From: an uncultured Lysobacteraceae bacterium | GTDB taxonomy: Bacteria; Pseudomonadota; Gammaproteobacteria; Xanthomonadales; Rhodanobacteraceae | Direction of reading: 5' to 3' | DNA length: 16,806 nt | Assembly: GCA_946482585.1 (NCBI GenBank) | Contig: CAMLSI010000044.1 | Coordinates: 1-16,806 of the forward strand | Shown: positions 13,901-16,806 of the stretch, piece by piece | How positions within the stretch are numbered: position 1 is the first letter of the stretch | Layout: every line of letters starts with the position of its first letter | The notes under the pieces: generated by a model | Database searches by the model: none | What the model saw: only the letters and a program-made list of their open reading frames with translations | What the model was told of the DNA's origin: nothing | Translations under genes and position numbers: made by a program

Positions 13901-14992
13901 TCATCGCACCGGCTCCACTTTGAGCACCTTTCCCGGACTCGCATCGGTCAGCAGGTAGAGCCCGCCGTCGGTGGCGACGCGTACATCGCGCAGTCGTTCG
14001 CCGAGCTCCGCAAACAGGATCTCCTGTGCGCCGGGCTTGCCGTCGACCAGCGCGACGCGGCGCACCTGTCGTGCCGCGAGCGCGCTGACGAGCAGGCTGT
14101 CGTGCCATTGCGGAAACGCGTCGCTGCGATACAGCGTCATGCCGGCCGGCGCGATCGACGGGGTCCAGTGCAGCAGCGGCGCTTCGAGACCTGCGCGACC
14201 GGTGAACGGCGAGACCACCGCGCCCGTGTAGTCGAGCCCGAACGTGACCAGCGGCCAGCCGTAGTTGCGGCCGGGCTCGATGCGGTTGATCTCGTCGCCG
14301 CCGCGCGGGCCGTGTTCGTGCGCATACACGATCCGGGTCTGCGGATCGTAGATCAGCCCCTGCACGTTGCGATGGCCGAGGCTGTAGATCTCCGGCAGCG
14401 CATCGGCGCGGCCGACGAACGGGTTGTCCGTCGGCACGCTGCCGTCGGGCATCACGCGCACGATCTTGCCGAGATGGCTCGCGAGGTTCTGCGCTTCCTC
14501 GCGGAACTCGAAGCCGTCGCCGAGGCCGATCAGGAGGCTGCCGTCGCCGAGCTGGGCCATGCGCGCGCCGTAGTGCGCGGCGCCGCGCTTGAGCGGTTTC
14601 GCGGCGAAGATCGTCGCCGGTTCGCCGAGGGCGCGGCCGTCGAAACGCGCGCGGATCACGCGCGTGCCGTTCGCGTCGTGCGTGCCGGCCGCGAACGAGA
14701 GATACAGCGTCCGGTTCCGCGCGAAGTCCCGGTCGGGCATGACCTCGAACAGGCCGCCCTGGCTCTCGGCCAGCACGGCCGGCACGCCGGCGACGGGCTC
14801 GTCGCGCAGGCGGCCCTGCTCGATCACGCGCAGGCGGCCGGCGCGTTCGGTCACGAGCAGCGTGCCGTCCGGCAACTGCGCCAGCGACCACGGCCGCTCG
14901 AGTCCGCCGGCGACGAGGCTGACACGGTAGTCGAGCGCGGCCGCGCCGCCGGCAACCAGCAACAACGATACGACGGTAAAAATGCGCAGCAT
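13901..14992 (-). CDS. Secreted PQQ-dependent aldose sugar dehydrogenase (YliI/Asd-like)
   Basis: A 363-residue periplasmic beta-propeller of the glucose/sorbosone dehydrogenase family. A Sec signal peptide (1-19, MLRIFTVVSLLLVAGGAAA) precedes LERPWSLAQLPDGTLLVTER. The diagnostic blocks are GAAHYGARMAQLGDGSLLIG (His140 in the position of the catalytic His of soluble glucose dehydrogenase), NLASHLGKIVRVMPDGSVPTDNPF, IYSLGHRNVQGL and HEHGPRGGDEINRI, and the protein ends TDASPGKVLKVEPVR. It oxidises aldoses with bound PQQ. No PQQ synthesis genes lie in the window. The ATG at 14992 begins the signal peptide cleanly but has no evident ribosome binding site. It is divergent from the membrane protein at 15149. 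Confidence 0.9.
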   Translation of the reverse strand: MLRIFTVVSLLLVAGGAAALDYRVSLVAGGLERPWSLAQLPDGTLLVTERAGRLRVIEQGRLRDEPVAGVPAVLAESQGGLFEVMPDRDFARNRTLYLSFAAGTHDANGTRVIRARFDGRALGEPATIFAAKPLKRGAAHYGARMAQLGDGSLLIGLGDGFEFREEAQNLASHLGKIVRVMPDGSVPTDNPFVGRADALPEIYSLGHRNVQGLIYDPQTRIVYAHEHGPRGGDEINRIEPGRNYGWPLVTFGLDYTGAVVSPFTGRAGLEAPLLHWTPSIAPAGMTLYRSDAFPQWHDSLLVSALAARQVRRVALVDGKPGAQEILFAELGERLRDVRVATDGGLYLLTDASPGKVLKVEPVR

Positions 14993-15148
14993 CGGGGTGG
15001 TGGCAGTGCCGGCGGCCGGGAATCGTCGCAATCTGCCATCGGCCGGCGTCCTGCGCAAACCACGTCGCCGGCATATCGGCACGAAGCCTGCCGCGGTGCT
15101 GCGTTTCCCCGCGATCGTTTACGCTGCGTGTCCGGCACGGAGGAACGC

Positions 15149-15607
15149 ATGAGCGCAACGACGATTCCGCTACGACGGCGCGCGGCAGCTTTCGCGCTCG
15201 CGCTGCTCGCCTGCGTCGTGCTCGGTTCGGTCGCGCAGACCCAGTTCAATCTCGGGGACCTGCGTGCGCTCGGCGTCGAGATTCCGTTGGCAGTGCGCTG
15301 GCAGACCACCTGGCGCGATCTGTACGGATTCGCTCCGCTCTACGCGGTCATCGTCGCCGTCGGCCTGTTGCCGGCCTTCATCGTCGCGGGGCTGCTCGCG
15401 CGCGGACAGGAGCGGCGGCGCCTGCCGCTCTACCTGCTCGCCGGCGGTGTCGCGGTCTGGGCTGCGCTCGCGAGCGCGAACCGGCTCGCCGGCATCAGCG
15501 TGCTCGTGTTCGCGACGCGGCATCCGCTCGGGCTGGCCTGCCTGCTTGCCGGCGGTGTAGCGGCGGGCTGGATCTACGTGCGGCGCACCCGACAGCCGCG
15601 TTCGTAG
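15149..15607 (+). CDS. Hypothetical four-helix inner-membrane protein
   Basis: A 152-residue protein that I cannot assign to a named family. After a basic start (MSATTIPLRRR) there are hydrophobic segments at about 12-30, 61-84, 92-110 and 127-144. A polar stretch (31-60) with QTQFNLGDLRALGVEIPL and WQTTWRDLYGF lies between the first two, so it is probably periplasmic. The short loop RGQERRR (85-91) is probably cytoplasmic, as is the basic C-terminus RRTRQPRS. No catalytic or binding motif is visible. GGAGG before the ATG at 15149 is a strong start signal. It is divergent from the sugar dehydrogenase across 156 bases, so a functional link is possible but unproven. Confidence 0.75.
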   Translation: MSATTIPLRRRAAAFALALLACVVLGSVAQTQFNLGDLRALGVEIPLAVRWQTTWRDLYGFAPLYAVIVAVGLLPAFIVAGLLARGQERRRLPLYLLAGGVAVWAALASANRLAGISVLVFATRHPLGLACLLAGGVAAGWIYVRRTRQPRS

Positions 15608-15830
15608 ATATCTGTGTCGGAACCCGCGACGGGCTTGGCGCGAACGCGCGGATCCACGGTATTTTCCGCCTCGCGGCCGAGATGGCGTTCCGTCCCGTGG
15701 TCCTGCATGCGCACACGATCACGGCCCCATACTCGGCAACTCCCGCAGGATGCACTGGCGACGGCTCCGGCCGGCGCCGCGCGGCATTGCGGGAAAGACG
15801 GGGTTTTCTTGGAATATCTTCGGGGGGTTT

Positions 15831-16806
15831 ATGCGTACCATGTTCTTCCTGCGTGCCGCGCTGCTGCTCGCGCTCGGCACGGCGACGGCGCAGGCGGCCG
15901 ACGGCCGCGCGCCGTGGACCGACTCGGCGCACCGCGCGATCGGTGCCGATGCGCCGAATGCGCTGCAGTTTCGCGCCGTCGCACTCGATGCCGCGGCACT
16001 GGGGGCGTTTCTCGATGACGGCGCGCGCCGCGGCGAACCGCTCGCGCTGCCGCAGCCGAAAGGCGGTTTCGCCGAATTCGTGCTCGCCGATTCGGGCGTG
16101 ATGCCGCCCGAGCTCGCGGCGAAGTTTCCCGAGATCAAGAGCTACGTCGGCATTGCGGCCGACGGCACCCAGGCGCGCATCGACGTATCGCCGCTGGGCC
16201 TGCAGGCCATGGTGTTCGCGGCCGACGGCATCTGGATCGTGCAGCCGCAGAGCAGGGAAGGCGGCGACGCCTACATGAGCTTCGCGCGCGGCGACGTCGC
16301 CGCGGGCCGCAACTTCTCCTGCGGCGTGCATGGCCGTCCGGTGCCGAACCACATCGACGGCGCGCTGCGCGCGGCTCCCGCGCCGCTGACGACGACCGGC
16401 ACGATCAAGCGCAACTATGCGATCGCGATGGCGGCCAATCACCAGTACGTCATCGCGGTGAGCCCGTCCGGCGGCGCGACCGTCGCCACCGGCATGGCCG
16501 GCGTGGTCGCCACGATGAATCGCGTGAACCAGGTCTACGAGCAGGATTTCGCGATCCACATGACGCTCGTGCCCAACAACAATCTGCTGGTCTATCCGAC
16601 CGCCGCCGGCGATCCGTACCCGAACGACGACACCGCGATCGACGTGAACACGGGCCATATCGATTCGGTGATCGGCGCGGCGAATTACGACGTCGGCCAC
16701 GTGCTCACGACCGGTTCCGGCGGCGTCGCCGGTCTCGGCGTGATCTGCGTCAACGGCGACAAGGGTGCCGGCACAACGGGCTCGGGCAATCCGACCGGCG
16801 ACGCGT
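15831..16806 (+). CDS. Reprolysin-like secreted zinc metalloprotease, 5' part only
   Basis: A frame open from the ATG at 15831 to the window edge (325 codons), preceded by a G-rich GGGGGG at 15822-15827. A Sec signal peptide (MRTMFFLRAALLLALGTATAQA) leads into a propeptide region containing YVGIAADGTQARIDVSP and FSCGVHG; the Cys there may act as a cysteine switch. The start of a reprolysin-type catalytic domain follows: IKRNYAIAMAANHQYV, TMNRVNQVYEQDFAIHMTLV, and GHIDSVIGAANYDVGHVLTTGSGGVAGLGVICV. In this family the HExxHxxxxxH zinc site normally comes a few residues after a segment like the last one visible (GSGNPTGDA), so it falls just outside the window. Catalytic residues are therefore not seen. 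It is probably extracellular. Confidence 0.82.
   Translation, partial: MRTMFFLRAALLLALGTATAQAADGRAPWTDSAHRAIGADAPNALQFRAVALDAAALGAFLDDGARRGEPLALPQPKGGFAEFVLADSGVMPPELAAKFPEIKSYVGIAADGTQARIDVSPLGLQAMVFAADGIWIVQPQSREGGDAYMSFARGDVAAGRNFSCGVHGRPVPNHIDGALRAAPAPLTTTGTIKRNYAIAMAANHQYVIAVSPSGGATVATGMAGVVATMNRVNQVYEQDFAIHMTLVPNNNLLVYPTAAGDPYPNDDTAIDVNTGHIDSVIGAANYDVGHVLTTGSGGVAGLGVICVNGDKGAGTTGSGNPTGDA

Noticed and set aside
11541..13958. 805-codon plus-strand frame overlapping the lyase and RidA genes
   Set aside because: It is Arg-rich low-complexity sequence crossing two real genes in the wrong frame, with no family signature.
1..16806. tRNA, rRNA, CRISPR arrays, insertion sequences
   Set aside because: I saw no cloverleaf-type sequence, no regularly spaced direct repeats, and no transposase or terminal inverted repeats on reading both strands.

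Overview
The window is GC-rich, gammaproteobacterial-looking DNA. The gene content (lpxH, a GumN/TraB-like protein, reprolysin-type secreted proteases) and the short C-terminal tails of the form DLIFA(N/D)(G/D)FQ suggest the order Lysobacterales (Xanthomonadales), perhaps Rhodanobacteraceae close to Dokdonella. The assignment is by recollection of family features; no search was run. I see no rRNA, tRNA, CRISPR array, insertion sequence or prophage.

Layout. 1-35 holds a possible gene start running off the left edge, with a perfect 14-bp palindrome (47-60) directly upstream of its ribosome binding site. 61-626 has no convincing intact gene, but it contains a possible SRAP (MCGR...) relic, a signal-peptide-like stretch, and an out-of-place copy of the DLIF..GF motif. 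Next come lpxH (lipid A pathway), a convergent GNAT acetyltransferase plus EamA permease pair on the minus strand, a cytoplasmic LCAT-like lipase, a second GNAT acetyltransferase (minus), a secreted GumN/TraB-family protein that lacks both signature histidines, and a TesB-like acyl-CoA thioesterase (minus).

From 6993 on, the window is dominated by exported proteins. These are a right-handed beta-helix protein ending DLIFANGFQ, a double aspartyl-protease plus PDZ protein divergent from an ArsR-like regulator, a heparinase II/III-like lyase ending DLIFADDFQ, a PQQ-type sugar dehydrogenase (minus) with a RidA/YoaB-like protein downstream, a four-helix membrane protein, and the first 325 codons of a reprolysin-like metalloprotease cut off just before its expected zinc motif.

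How they fit together. Genes are mostly single units with short convergent gaps, several of them filled by GC-rich inverted repeats that look like bidirectional terminators. The right two thirds reads as a secretome for polymer and protein degradation. The strongest candidate for an undescribed system is the shared C-terminal nonapeptide on two structurally unrelated Sec-exported proteins. It has no hydrophobic helix or basic tail, so it does not look like a sortase, PEP-CTERM or GlyGly-CTERM signal.
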